64,000 nt of DNA from Cellulomonas telluris (GTDB taxonomy: Bacteria > Actinomycetota > Actinomycetes > Actinomycetales > Cellulomonadaceae). The DNA is taken from positions 186,001 through 250,000 of the forward strand of contig NZ_QXFN01000005.1 in NCBI RefSeq assembly GCF_004886325.1. The letters are read 5' to 3'. Under the pieces are notes generated by a model. It saw only the letters and a program-made list of their open reading frames with translations. It did not search any database and had not been told where the DNA came from. Shown piece by piece: positions 18,875 to 32,427 of this stretch; position 1 is the stretch's first letter; each line of letters begins with the position of its first letter. Made by a program: the position numbers and the translations under genes.

Positions 18875-18900
18875 TGGACCTACGTCCAGGACGCGCGTCC
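18875..18900. promoter_or_regulatory. Tandem palindromes upstream of the sipW operon
   Basis: TGGAC-CTAC-GTCCA is followed immediately by the perfect palindrome GGACGCGCGTCC, so GTCCAGG recurs with a 13-base period. It lies 114-139 bases before the first TasA-like gene. The GGAC-N4-GTCC form resembles sites of NarL/DevR-type response regulators. A NarL-type regulator is encoded at 44.6 kb, but no link is shown. Confidence 0.4.
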
Positions 18901-18984
18901 AGGTGACCTGCGGCGACGTCGTTACAACTCGTCGCACATTCGCGACGGATCCACCCGTGGCGTCACGGACGCGGCAGGCGCGGG

Positions 18985-19040
18985 CACGAGAAAGCCCTGA
19001 CGGGGCGGTCGGAGGGCCGCCCCGTCAGGGCATTCTCGTG
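18985..19040. terminator. Strong hairpin terminator after the DUF4233 gene
   Basis: An inverted repeat of 24 positions: CACGAGAA, one mismatch, then a perfect 15-bp GCCCTGACGGGGCGG stem with an 8-nt loop. It lies 19 bases past the DUF4233 gene stop (19059). It insulates the sipW operon promoter region. Confidence 0.75.
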
Positions 19041-19058
19041 TGGTGTGGGAGGAAGGCG

Positions 19059-19445
19059 TCAGCCGGCCGGGTGCGCCGCGTCGTACTCCGCCCGCTCGCG
19101 GTCGATCCGCCCGCCCAGGCGCAGCGAGACCACCCACAGCACGACGAACAGGCCGCCGATCACGAACATCATCGGGACGAGCACGCCGAACCCGAGCACG
19201 GCGAGCTGGGCGACCGTGCCGGCGACGTACCCGCCGGGACGGCCGACGTAGCCGGCGATGAGGATCAGCACGAGGGCGGTCACCCCGCCGAGGGTCCACA
19301 CGGTGGCGGGCGGCGCGACCCGCAGCCCGAAGGCCACGAGCGTCGCGAAGAACACCAGGAGCGCCTCGAGGATCAGCGTCATCTGGGTGAACTGCGGCTT
19401 CGCGGGCCGCTTGGGGCCGCCCCGGCCGCCACCGTGCATGCTCAT
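19059..19445 (-). CDS. DUF4233 family membrane protein
   Basis: 128-aa protein with four predicted membrane helices (LILEALLVFFATLVAFGLRV, VTALVLILIAGYVG, VAQLAVLGFGVLV, FVIGGLFVVLWVVSL) and a charged C-terminus (RERAEYDAAHPAG). Family members usually sit next to folC and ndk in actinomycetes and have no known function. Here folC is about 6 kb upstream with seven genes between, and ndk is 3 kb downstream. ATG 19445 is preceded by -10-like TAGCCT with a 6-base gap, suggesting a leaderless transcript. It has its own terminator. Confidence 0.82.
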   Translation of the reverse strand: MSMHGGGRGGPKRPAKPQFTQMTLILEALLVFFATLVAFGLRVAPPATVWTLGGVTALVLILIAGYVGRPGGYVAGTVAQLAVLGFGVLVPMMFVIGGLFVVLWVVSLRLGGRIDRERAEYDAAHPAG

Positions 19446-19454
19446 CGGACCAGG

Positions 19455-21248
<1,794 letters not shown>

Positions 21249-21863
21249 TCAGGCGGTGACGATCGCGCGCAGGTCCGCGAGGACGTCGCGGGCGTGCTCG
21301 CCGGCCTCGCCCGTGCCGCCGGCGGCCTCCCAGCGCACGAACGTGCTGTGCACGACCACGAGCACGAGACCCGCGACGGTGTCCGCCAGGTGCGGGGACG
21401 CCTCGCCGAGCCGGGCCCGGACGACGCCGAGCAGGCGGTCCTTCTGCTGGTCCATCCACGCGACGTGGTGCGCCATGAGCCGGGGGTGCTCCGAGGCCAG
21501 CTCGATCGCCCGGTGCATGCGCTCACGCCCGAGCGGCGGGTCCCCCAGCACCGGGGCGAGCAGGGAGACGACGTCCTCGAGGAGGTGACCGGTCGGCCCG
21601 CCGGCCACGAACGCGGCCGACGCCTCCGCGTCGAGCGTCCACGGCGCGTGGCCGAGCACGGCGTCGTCCTTCGTCGGGAAGTAGTTGAAGAACGTGCGCG
21701 GCGAGACGCCCGCCTCGGCGCACACCATGTCGACCGTCACGGCGTCCAGGCCGTGCTCGGTCACGAGGCGGTGCGTCGCGTCGACCAGCGCCGCGCGCCG
21801 CTGCGCCTTCTTCCGCTCCCGCAGCCCCGGCGCGGGGACGGGCACGTGCGCGGCGGAGGACAT
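21249..21863 (-). CDS. TetR/AcrR family transcriptional regulator
   Basis: 204-aa repressor-type protein. The N-terminal helix-turn-helix is residues 15-65 (RRAALVDATHRLVTEHGLDAV; CAEAGVSPRTFFNYFPTKDD), followed by an all-helical ligand domain. The start is ATG 21863. Two overlapping inverted repeats lie 20-42 bases upstream, consistent with autoregulation. The adjacent downstream MFS pump is the likely target. The inducer is unknown. Confidence 0.92.
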   Translation of the reverse strand: MSSAAHVPVPAPGLRERKKAQRRAALVDATHRLVTEHGLDAVTVDMVCAEAGVSPRTFFNYFPTKDDAVLGHAPWTLDAEASAAFVAGGPTGHLLEDVVSLLAPVLGDPPLGRERMHRAIELASEHPRLMAHHVAWMDQQKDRLLGVVRARLGEASPHLADTVAGLVLVVVHSTFVRWEAAGGTGEAGEHARDVLADLRAIVTA

Positions 21864-21882
21864 GGGTCCTATGGTGCACCCA

Positions 21883-21905
21883 CTGCAACTTTGCAGTCAA
21901 TGCAA
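21883..21905. promoter_or_regulatory. Probable TetR-family operator
   Basis: Two overlapping palindromes upstream of the tetR-like gene, CTGCAA-CT-TTGCAG (21883-21896) and TTGCA-GTCAA-TGCAA (21891-21905). On the minus strand a -35-like TTGACT lies inside the second. AT-richer than its surroundings. Binding would block transcription of the regulator and the pump. Confidence 0.65.
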
Positions 21906-21923
21906 CAACTGGACCCGGGGTCG

Positions 21924-22667
21924 CTACTCCTCGCCGAAGCCGTCCTCGACCGCGCTGACGAACCGCTGGACCGCCTCCGCCGCCTGCGGTCCCTCACCGA
22001 CGACCTCGAGCCGGGCCCCCTGCCCCGCCCCCAGCTTCATGAGCTCGAGCACGCTGGCACCGTTCGCGCCGTTCACGCGCACCCGCGCGTCGTACGCCGC
22101 CAGGGCCCGCGCGAGCACGGCAGCCGGGCGTGCGTGCAGGCCGAGCCGGTTGCGCACCACCGCCGAGGCGCGCACCACGCCGTCGGCGTCGGCAGCCGCC
22201 GCCCCGCTCCCGCCGGCCGCGCCGTCCACCGCGGGGCGGTCGCCCTCCCCCGGCGTGAAGCCCTCGAACGTGCCGCCCGCGTGGTGCGCGGACGCGAGCA
22301 CCGCGGCGAGGTCGCCACCGCCGTGGGCGGTGACGCCCGCCGCGACCGCACCCTCGACGAACGGGGCGTCCGCGACACGCACGCGCGCCGCCACGTCCGG
22401 TTCCACGGCCTCGAGCACGGACTCGCTCGTCATCACCGCCGAGCCCAGGTCGGTGAGCACGACGACCGCACGGCCGTCCGCGGCCGCCTCACCGACGGCC
22501 GCCTCCACGCGGTCGAAGCTCGTGCCGATGCCGCCGTCCTCCAGCCCTCCGGCGGGGACGATGAGCACGCCCGGCGCCATCTGCGCCGCGACCTCCGCCG
22601 CACCCTCCGCCAGCGCACGCGAGTGCGACACCAGCACCAGCGCGACCCGCGCCCACCGCTCCGCCAT
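21924..22667 (-). CDS. dhaM: Dihydroxyacetone kinase phosphotransfer subunit DhaM (EIIA-HPr)
   Basis: Relays phosphate from the PTS to the DhaL-bound nucleotide. The 247-aa protein has an N-terminal mannose-type EIIA domain with phospho-histidine His15 in VLVSHSRALAEG and the GGLEDGGIGTS and LTDLGSAVMTSE blocks. An Ala/Gly linker leads to a C-terminal HPr domain with His178 in RNRLGLHARPAAV. There is no enzyme I domain. ATG 22667 follows AGGAGG at ten bases. It is third in dhaK-dhaL-dhaM. It uses general PTS enzyme I in trans, inferred from family knowledge. Confidence 0.92.
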   Translation of the reverse strand: MAERWARVALVLVSHSRALAEGAAEVAAQMAPGVLIVPAGGLEDGGIGTSFDRVEAAVGEAAADGRAVVVLTDLGSAVMTSESVLEAVEPDVAARVRVADAPFVEGAVAAGVTAHGGGDLAAVLASAHHAGGTFEGFTPGEGDRPAVDGAAGGSGAAAADADGVVRASAVVRNRLGLHARPAAVLARALAAYDARVRVNGANGASVLELMKLGAGQGARLEVVGEGPQAAEAVQRFVSAVEDGFGEE

Positions 22668-22723
22668 CGACCGATCGCCTCCTGCTCGTCCCTCGCGCGA
22701 CGTGCCCGCCGCGCGTCCTCGTC

Positions 22724-23365
22724 TCAGTCGGCTGCAGCCGCCGCCTCGGCGGCCGCGGCCAGGATCAGCGCGCTCGACCGCGCCCCCGGGTCCAGGTGCC
22801 CCGCCGAGCGCTCCCCGAGGTAGCTCGCACGCCCCTTGGTCGCCACGAGCGGGATCGTCGCCTCGGCACCCTCCTGCGCGGCGCGCGCGGCCGAGGCGAG
22901 CACCTCGGACGGCGGTGCCCCGTGGTCGGCCGCCTCGACCGCTGCCGCCGCGGCCGGCGTCCACGCGTCCACCATCGTCTTCTCGCCCGGGCCCGCCTTG
23001 CCCCGCGTGACGACGCCGTCGAGCGCCGCCTCCACCAGGGCGACGGCACCCTCGCTGTCGAGCACGGACGTCGCCGTGGCCTTCGACGCACGCAGGTAGG
23101 CCGTCCCGTACAGCGGACCGGCGGCACCGCCGACCGTCGACATCAGCGTGGTGGCCACCAGGCGCAGCACGTCACCGATCTGCGCCGGCGGCTCCTCGAG
23201 CGCGTCGAGCTTGGACAGGACGGCGGCGAACCCCCGCGCGAGGTTCTCGCCGTGGTCGCCGTCGCCGATGAGCCGGTCGAGCTCGACGAGCTCGTCCCGG
23301 TGCTCGGTGACGGTGGCCGCCGTGCGGCGCACCCAGTCGACCGCCCACGCCACGTCCAGCGTCAT
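22724..23365 (-). CDS. dhaL: Dihydroxyacetone kinase ADP-binding subunit DhaL
   Basis: Carries a permanently bound ADP that DhaM rephosphorylates, then phosphorylates dihydroxyacetone held by DhaK. The 213-aa protein has the Mg-nucleotide motif LIGDGDHGENLARGF at 32-46, TTLMSTVGGAAGPLYGTAYL and TKGRASYLGERSAGHLDPG. ATG 23365 has GAGGAGGA six bases upstream; the GTG two codons earlier abuts the ribosome site and is rejected. Gaps of 43 and 56 bases to dhaK and dhaM support one operon. Confidence 0.93.
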   Translation of the reverse strand: MTLDVAWAVDWVRRTAATVTEHRDELVELDRLIGDGDHGENLARGFAAVLSKLDALEEPPAQIGDVLRLVATTLMSTVGGAAGPLYGTAYLRASKATATSVLDSEGAVALVEAALDGVVTRGKAGPGEKTMVDAWTPAAAAAVEAADHGAPPSEVLASAARAAQEGAEATIPLVATKGRASYLGERSAGHLDPGARSSALILAAAAEAAAAAD

Positions 23366-23408
23366 CGGCACTCCTCCTCACGGTCCGCGCCCACGGCGCC
23401 GCCCGCCG

Positions 23409-24404
23409 TCACCAGCGCAGCGCGGCGGTGTGCACGGGGGCGTCCCAGAGCGCGGTCAGCTCGTCGTCCAGACGCAGGACGGTGACCGACGCACCCTGCA
23501 TCTCCAGCGAAGTCACGTAGTTGCCGACGAGCGAGCGGGTCACCTCGACCCCGCGCTCGGAGAGCAACGCGCGTGCCCGACGATAGACGACGTACAGCTC
23601 CGAGGCGGGCGTGCCGCCCATGCCGTTGACGAGCAGCAGCACCTGCTCCCCGCCGCGCAGCCCCAGGTCCTCGACCACCGGCGTCAGCAGCATCTCCGTG
23701 ATCTCGTCCGCGCTCGCGAGCGGCACGCGGCGGCGCCCCGGCTCGCCGTGGATGCCGATGCCGACCTCGATCTCGTCCTCGGGCAGGTCGAAGCTGGGGC
23801 GGCCGGCGTGCGGGACCGTGCAGGCCGTGAGCGCGACGCCCATCGACCGGACGTTCGCCACGACCCGCTCCGCCACGGCGGCGACCGCGTCGAGGTCGTC
23901 GCCCCGCTCGGCCGCGGCGCCCGCGATCTTCTCGACCGCGACCGTGCCCGCGACGCCGCGCCGGCCCGCCGTGTACAGCGAGTCCTCGACGGCGACGTCG
24001 TCGTTCACGAGCACGGAGCGCACCGTGACGCCGTCCGCCTCCGCCAGCTCGGCGGCGGTCTCGAAGTTCAGCACGTCGCCCGTGTAGTTCTTCACGATCG
24101 TCAGGACGCCGGCCCCGCCGTCCGCCGCGGCGACCGCCGGCGCGACCTGGTCGGGGGTCGGCGAGGTGAACATGGCGCCCGGCACCGCCGCGTCCAGCAT
24201 GCCGACGCCCACGAAGCCGGCGTGCAGGGGCTCGTGGCCGCTGCCGCCGCCGCTGACGAGCCCGACCTTGCCGGGCACGGCACCGCCGGCGCGCGCGAGG
24301 AACAGCGGGTCGCGGTGCACCTGCACGAGGTCGGCGTGGGCGAGCCCGAAGCCCTCCACCGACTCGGTGACGACGTCCTGCGGGTCGTTGATGAGCTTCT
24401 TCAC
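23409..24404 (-). CDS. dhaK: Dihydroxyacetone kinase substrate-binding subunit DhaK
   Basis: Binds dihydroxyacetone covalently through a histidine hemiaminal. The 331-aa protein shows [48 protein letters not shown] and the substrate histidine His219 in [11 protein letters not shown], with [15 protein letters not shown] near the C-terminus. GTG 24404 is chosen because GGAGGAGG lies six bases upstream and the family N-terminus starts there. First gene of dhaKLM; a TTGACC-N17-GAAGGT promoter candidate lies 80-108 bases upstream. No glycerol dehydrogenase or DhaR/DhaS regulator is adjacent. Confidence 0.95.
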   Translation of the reverse strand: MKKLINDPQDVVTESVEGFGLAHADLVQVHRDPLFLARAGGAVPGKVGLVSGGGSGHEPLHAGFVGVGMLDAAVPGAMFTSPTPDQVAPAVAAADGGAGVLTIVKNYTGDVLNFETAAELAEADGVTVRSVLVNDDVAVEDSLYTAGRRGVAGTVAVEKIAGAAAERGDDLDAVAAVAERVVANVRSMGVALTACTVPHAGRPSFDLPEDEIEVGIGIHGEPGRRRVPLASADEITEMLLTPVVEDLGLRGGEQVLLLVNGMGGTPASELYVVYRRARALLSERGVEVTRSLVGNYVTSLEMQGASVTVLRLDDELTALWDAPVHTAALRW

Positions 24405-24483
24405 TCGCGTCCTCCTCCAGGTGCGCCCTTGCGGGCCGGCCGGCTCACGACGAGCCTCGCGGAGCGCCGCCGCCGCAGGCCCC

Positions 24484-24512
24484 ACCTTCCGGCGGTCCTG
24501 GACGCCGGTCAA
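24484..24512 (-). promoter_or_regulatory. Candidate dhaK promoter
   Basis: On the minus strand TTGACC, a 17-base spacer and GAAGGT, 80 bases before the dhaK start. The -35 is good and the -10 is weak. Confidence 0.4.
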
Positions 24513-24527
24513 GGGGCGCCGGGACCG

Positions 24528-25175
24528 TCACGACGCCCCGTAGGTGCCGACGAGCGTGCCCCCGCCGGTCGCCCCGTACAGGTCGCGCAGCAGGGCGATC
24601 TCGGCACCGTGGTGCACGACCTCCTGGTTCACCCGCCACACGACGTCGAGGAAGGGCACCTCGGGGTCGTTGCCGTACGGGTACGCGCTGCGCCCCACCT
24701 CGTCGAGCGCCGCGTCGTCCACCGACGTGAGGGCCTCGCGCCACGCGTCGACGCCCCCGGCGAGGTCGGCGACCGCCGTCGCGGCGTCGGTCGGCACGAC
24801 GATCTCCTCCTCGGTCAGGCGGCGGGCGCCGGCCGTCCAGTCGGCGCGGCCCAGCAGCAGCTCGGTCACGTGGTGCAGGCGCCACCCGATCGTCGTGACG
24901 GGCGGCGGGTACGGGTGCGGGCGACCGCCGTCGCGCCCCCACTCCCCGGCGCCCACCAGCGCCGTGGCGCCCGGTCCCGGGCCGTCCGCGTGCCGCCGGA
25001 CCGACCACGCGCCGGGCACGGGCTCCCACAGGCGCTCGTGGTCGGTCAGGGGCTCCACCGGGACGGGCACGCCGTCCCCGCTGTCGTGCTCGGGTCCGCG
25101 CAGCCGGGTCAGCAGCCGGCCCGTCGCGTCGTCGTACTGCGCGAGCAGGGGCGCGAGCCGGGGAGGCGGGGTCAT
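24528..25175 (-). CDS. DinB-like domain protein
   Basis: 215-aa four-helix-bundle protein of the DinB/DfsB superfamily. These often bind a metal with three histidines and include mycothiol- or bacillithiol-dependent transferases. Seen here are ERLWEPVPGAWSVRRH, GWRLHHVTELLLGRADW and NQEVVHHGAEIALLRDLYG; the paired histidines of the last two blocks fit the metal site. ATG 25175 is the first in-frame start before the conserved region, without a strong ribosome site. It stands between folC and dhaK on the same strand with no tight coupling. The biochemical function is not known. Confidence 0.8.
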   Translation of the reverse strand: MTPPPRLAPLLAQYDDATGRLLTRLRGPEHDSGDGVPVPVEPLTDHERLWEPVPGAWSVRRHADGPGPGATALVGAGEWGRDGGRPHPYPPPVTTIGWRLHHVTELLLGRADWTAGARRLTEEEIVVPTDAATAVADLAGGVDAWREALTSVDDAALDEVGRSAYPYGNDPEVPFLDVVWRVNQEVVHHGAEIALLRDLYGATGGGTLVGTYGAS

Positions 25176-25260
25176 CGGCCCATGATGGCCCCGCCCCGCG
25201 CGGCGCGCCGGGGAGCGCGGCCGGACGAGGGCCGTCGCCCCGTCCGGCCGCCGACGGGCG

Positions 25261-26645
25261 TCAGTCCCGGCCGAGCAGGACCCGCGCCTCCGCGACGAGG
25301 AGGATCGACCCGGTGACGAGCACGCCGGCCCCGCGCTCCACCTCGCCCTCCGCACGCTGCACGGCGAGGTCGACGGCGTCCGGCAGGCGGGGCGCCACGT
25401 GCACGCGGTCCTCCCCGAACACCTCGACCGCGATCTCCGCGAGGTCGTTCACGTCGAGGGCCCGATCGGACGTGGCCTGCGTGACGACGACCTCGTCGAG
25501 GACCGGCTCGAGGATGGAGAGCATCGTCTCGGGGTCCTTGTCGGCCATGACGCCGACGACGCCGACGAGCCGCTGGAAGGCGAACGCCTCCTCGACGGCC
25601 GCGACCAGCGCCTCCGTCCCCGCGGGGTTGTGCGCGCCGTCGACGAGCACGGTCGGGCTGGACCGCACGACCTCGAGGCGCCCGGGCGAGGTGACGTCCG
25701 CGAACGCGGCACCCACGACGTCGCCGTCGAGCGCGGCGCCGCCCATGAGCAGCGCCTCGGTGGCGACGAGCGCGAGCAGCGCGTTGTGCGCCTGGTGCTC
25801 GCCGTGCAGCGGCAGGTACACGTCCGCGTAGACGCCGCCCATGCCGCGCACCGCGACGAGCTGACCGCCGACCGCGACCTGCCGCTCGACGACGGCGATG
25901 TCGACGCCCTCGCGGACGACGCGCGCGCCGCGCTCGGCGGCCGCCGCGAGCACCACGCCCTCGACGTCCTCGGTCTGCTGGGCGAGCACGAGGGTCGCGC
26001 CGTCCTTGACGATGCCGACCTTCTCGGACGCGATCTCGACGAGGGTGTGCCCGAGGTACCGCTCGTGGTCCATCGCGACGGGCGTGATGACCGCGACCTC
26101 GGCGTCCAGCACGTTCGTGGCGTCCCAGCGCCCGCCCATGCCGACCTCGACGACCGCCACGTCGACCGGCGCGTCCGCGAAGGCCGCGTAGGCCATCACG
26201 ACGAACACCTCGAAGAACGACAGCCGGGGCTCGCCGCGCTCGGCCGACTGCGCGTCGACCATGTGCACGTACGGCGCGACGTCCTGCCACACCTCGACGA
26301 AGCGCTCGTCGCTGATCGGCTCGCCGTCGATCGCGATGCGCTCGTTCACGCGCGTCAGGTGCGGGCTCGTGAACCGGCCCGTGCGCAGGCCGTGCTCGCG
26401 CAGCAGCCGCTCGACCATCCGTGCCGTCGACGTCTTGCCGTTCGTGCCCGTGAGGTGCACCGAGCGGAACGCGCGCTGCGGGTCGCCCAGCAGCTCGAGC
26501 ACGGCCCGGACACGGCCCAGCTCCGGGTCGATGTCGTGCTCGGGCGCGCGCGCCAGGATGCCGCGGTAGACCTCGTCGGCCGCCGCGCGCGCCGCGCGCG
26601 CCTGCTCGTCACGGCGGTGGTCGGCCCCGCCGGGGCGTGCCGCGC

Positions 26646-26649
<4 letters not shown>
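25261..26649 (-). CDS. folC: Bifunctional dihydrofolate/folylpolyglutamate synthase
   Basis: Adds glutamate to dihydropteroate and then to folates; a Mur-ligase-type enzyme. The 462-aa protein has the ATP motif [20 protein letters not shown], the folate loop [17 protein letters not shown], the metal site [27 protein letters not shown] and the C-terminal [18 protein letters not shown] 26649 overlaps the ileS stop by four bases (GTGA), so it is translationally coupled to ileS. The N-terminal 30 residues are an Arg/Ala-rich extension. A DUF4233 gene and ndk usually follow directly but do not here. Confidence 0.96.
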
Positions 26650-29894
<3,245 letters not shown>

Positions 29895-30140
29895 GGGCGG
29901 TGCTCCTGGTCTCGCGCACGACGGTGCGGAACTGACGGACCACGAGGACGACGACACCCGGACGACCCGGGCGGCACCGCGGTACCACCTCGCTTGCCCG
30001 GACGCCGAGGCCCCCGGACCACTCTCCTTGCGGCTGTGACGGGCCTGCCCCGTCCGGTTCTACTGAGGACCCGCGCCCGAGGAGGGTGCGTGTCCCGTTC
30101 TTCCGGAGGCTCACCGGTGATGGCCGGGTCGACGCCTGTG
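29895..30140 (-). promoter_or_regulatory. T-box riboswitch (Ile, translational type) controlling ileS
   Basis: Leader RNA that senses uncharged tRNA-Ile. On the minus strand a -10-like TACGAT (30152-30147) starts the leader. The isoleucine specifier ATC is at 30121-30119, followed by ACCGGTGAGCCTCC of a short Stem I. The T-box proper, AGGTGGTACCGCG, is at 29990-29978 and contains the UGGU that pairs with the tRNA acceptor end. The ribosome site CAGGAG is just before the GTG start, and no intrinsic terminator with a U-tract is seen. This is the ultrashort, translation-controlling class described for actinobacterial ileS. Confidence 0.9.
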
Positions 30141-30192
30141 CTGTCCATCGTAGCCACCGCGCGGTCACGTCCGTCCACGACAATGGGACGCG

Positions 30193-30921
30193 ATGACCAG
30201 CCAGCCCCGCCCCACGCCCGTCCCCCGCCCCCGTCCGCTCGTCCTGCTCGACCTCGACGGCACCCTCATGAACTCCGCACCCGGCGTGCTGTCGTCGGTG
30301 CGCGCGGCGTACGCGCACCTCGGCATGCCGGCGCCGACCGAGGCCGCGATGCGCACCTTCATCGGCCCGCCGATCGGGCACTCGTTCCCCGCGCACGGCG
30401 TCGCCGCCGAGAACCTCGCCGACGCGATCGCCGTCTACAACGAGCACTTCGGCCGTGTCGGGGTGTGGGACACCACCGTCTTCGACGGCATCCCGGAGGC
30501 GCTGCGCACGCTGCGGGAGGCCGGCGCACTGCTCGTCGTCGCCACGGCCAAGCCGGCCACGTGGGCGCTGCCCATCTGCGCGGAGGTCGGCCTGACCCCG
30601 CTGCTCGACGCGGTCGTCGGCGCCCCCGACGACGAGTCGGAGTCCAAGGGGCAGATCATGGGCCGCGCGATCGCCTGGGTGCGCGAGACGACGGGGGCCG
30701 ACCCGCTCGCCGACCCGTCGCGCACCGTGATGGTCGGCGACCGCGAGCACGACGTCGAGGGCGCGCACGAGCAGGGCATCGCGTGCGTCGGCGTCGCCTG
30801 GGGCTACGGCGGCGAGGACGAGCTGCGGCGGGCCGGCGCCGCGGAGGTGCTGCACGACGTCGCCGACCTCGCGCCGCGGCTGCTCCGCCGGCTCGGGCTC
30901 GCCGCACCCGTCTCCGGCTGA
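30193..30921 (+). CDS. HAD-family hydrolase (phosphoglycolate-phosphatase-like)
   Basis: 242-aa haloacid-dehalogenase phosphatase with a helical cap. Motif I is LVLLDLDGTLMNSAPG (nucleophile Asp and acid Asp), motif II is VVATAKPATW, the motif III lysine is in SESKGQIM and motif IV is VMVGDREHDVEGA. The set resembles Gph/YjjG-type small-molecule phosphatases; the substrate is unproven. ATG 30193 has no strong ribosome site, but GACAAT lies eight bases upstream, suggesting a leaderless mRNA. It is divergent from the ileS T-box transcript; the two promoters lie within about 30 bases of each other. Confidence 0.88.
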   Translation: MTSQPRPTPVPRPRPLVLLDLDGTLMNSAPGVLSSVRAAYAHLGMPAPTEAAMRTFIGPPIGHSFPAHGVAAENLADAIAVYNEHFGRVGVWDTTVFDGIPEALRTLREAGALLVVATAKPATWALPICAEVGLTPLLDAVVGAPDDESESKGQIMGRAIAWVRETTGADPLADPSRTVMVGDREHDVEGAHEQGIACVGVAWGYGGEDELRRAGAAEVLHDVADLAPRLLRRLGLAAPVSG

Positions 30922-30983
30922 GGGCCGGCGCAACGGCGGGAGGTCCGCTGCGGGCCCCCACCGGCTGTGGAAGCCTGACCTGC

Positions 30984-31847
30984 GTGAACGCCCCCGCGCC
31001 CGACCCGCTCGCCGGGCTCTTCCCCGGCCGGTACTTCATCAGCACCGTCCTGGAGGCCCTCGAGGCCAAGACGACGATGTCGGGCCGGCTCACGCGCCGG
31101 TACCTGCAGCGGGCGGCGATGGCGGGCGTCATCATCGGGCTGCTGTACGCCACCTACTACGCGGTGGTCGCCGCGTTCGCGTCGGTCGAGGCGGCCGGGA
31201 CGTCGCTGCAGCCGCTCGGCCGGATCGTCGGGGCCGTGGCGTTCGGGTGGGCGCTCGTCTTCATCTACTACTCGCGGTCCGAGCTGCTGACCTCGAACAT
31301 GATGATCGTCTCGATCGGCGCCTACCACCGCCGCACGACGTGGCGGCGCGCGCTGCGGCTGCTCGGGCTGTGCTACCTGGGCAACCTCGTCGGCGGGCTG
31401 TTCGTGGCCCTGCTGGTGCGGTTCTCCACGCTCGTCGACGGGGCCGCGCTCGACCAGATGCTCGCGTCGGTCGACCACAAGCTCGCGTACGTGTCGGCGG
31501 GGCCCGTGGGCTGGGGTGACCTGCTGGTGCGCGCGGTCCTGTGTAACTTCTGCATCAACCTGGCGATGCTGCTCGTCTACAACGGGCTCATCAAGGACGA
31601 CCTGACGAAGTCGCTGGTCATGATCGTGTCCGTCTTCATCTTCGCGTTCCTCGGCCTCGAGCACTCGGTCGCCAACACCGTGCTGTTCTCGATCGTCGGG
31701 CTGCGCGAGGGCATCGACCTCGGGCTCGCGGCCGGCAACGTCGCGCTCGCGCTCGTCGGCAACTTCGTCGGCGGAGGCCTGCTCATCGGCCTCTACTACG
31801 CGTGGGTCAACGACGACTCGCGCTGGCGTCCGACGACGCCGGCGTGA
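30984..31847 (+). CDS. Formate/nitrite transporter (FNT) family channel
   Basis: 287-aa membrane protein with six predicted helices. Family marks are the SELLTSNMMIVSIGAYH block, a pore region CNFCINLAMLLVYNGL and the conserved histidine segment FLGLEHSVANTVLFS. FNT proteins form pentameric channels for small monovalent anions such as formate, nitrite, lactate or hydrosulfide; no formate or nitrite enzyme genes are adjacent, so the substrate is open. GTG 30984 opens after a weak upstream signal (AAGCCT seven bases before). Its last 41 bases overlap the 3' end of the convergent phosphoribosyltransferase gene. Confidence 0.88.
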   Translation: MNAPAPDPLAGLFPGRYFISTVLEALEAKTTMSGRLTRRYLQRAAMAGVIIGLLYATYYAVVAAFASVEAAGTSLQPLGRIVGAVAFGWALVFIYYSRSELLTSNMMIVSIGAYHRRTTWRRALRLLGLCYLGNLVGGLFVALLVRFSTLVDGAALDQMLASVDHKLAYVSAGPVGWGDLLVRAVLCNFCINLAMLLVYNGLIKDDLTKSLVMIVSVFIFAFLGLEHSVANTVLFSIVGLREGIDLGLAAGNVALALVGNFVGGGLLIGLYYAWVNDDSRWRPTTPA

Positions 31848-32379
31848 CCGGGGGCAGCGCCGACCACGGGAACGTGATCCACCGGTCGGTGCGACGCCAC
31901 ACGTAGTCGGGGTCGATGACCGAGCGCGGCTTGGCGTACAGCACCGCGGAGCGTGCCTCGGCACAGTGCTGCGCGACCAGGCGCTGCACGAGCGCGAGCG
32001 TCTCGCCCGTGTCCGCGACGTCGTCGACGACCAGCGCCCGCATGCCGTGCAGCGCGTCGACGTCGAGCAGCGGCGGCAGCACCTGCGGCTCCGGCAGGCG
32101 GGAGTCGACGCCCGTGTAGAACTCCACGTTGAGCGTCCCGACGCCCTTCGTCCCGAGCGCGTACGCGAGCGACCCGCCCGGCAGCAGCCCTCCGCGCGCC
32201 ACCGCGACGACGACGTCCGGCACGAACCCGGAGTCGACGACGGCCTGCGCCAGCTCCCGGGACGCCTCGCCGAACAGCGCCCAGTCCAGCACCTCGCGGT
32301 CCGGCGGGAGCTCCTGCCCGTCGGCCTGCTCCCCCGTCGCCGGCGTCGCCGCCGTGCCCGCCCCACCCGTCGTCGTCAT
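31807..32379 (-). CDS. Phosphoribosyltransferase-domain protein
   Basis: 190-aa type I PRTase fold. The PRPP motif ALVVDDVADTGETL is clear, with PDVVVAVARGGLLPGG as the upstream pyrophosphate loop and WITFPWSALPP at the C-terminus. Relatives are annotated as xanthine/hypoxanthine or uncharacterised PRTases; the acceptor base cannot be told from sequence. ATG 32379. It follows the PaaK-like ligase gene by 48 bases on the same strand and may be the last member of the MoxR operon. Its 3' end overlaps the FNT gene by 41 bases. Confidence 0.85.
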   Translation of the reverse strand: MTTTGGAGTAATPATGEQADGQELPPDREVLDWALFGEASRELAQAVVDSGFVPDVVVAVARGGLLPGGSLAYALGTKGVGTLNVEFYTGVDSRLPEPQVLPPLLDVDALHGMRALVVDDVADTGETLALVQRLVAQHCAEARSAVLYAKPRSVIDPDYVWRRTDRWITFPWSALPPVTPASSDASASRR

Positions 32380-32427
32380 GCCCCGAGTCTCCCCCGGGCG
32401 GGGTGCGGGCGCGTCACCGCGGCGTCC

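Noticed and set aside
22668-22964. N-terminal extension of DhaM beyond ATG 22667
   Set aside because: The extra 99 codons run through the dhaL-dhaM gap and antiframe of dhaL, and the EIIA domain with its ribosome site begins at 22667.
29941-30120. Transcription-terminator form of the ileS T-box
   Set aside because: No hairpin followed by a U-tract precedes ileS; the ribosome site next to the T-box points to translational control.
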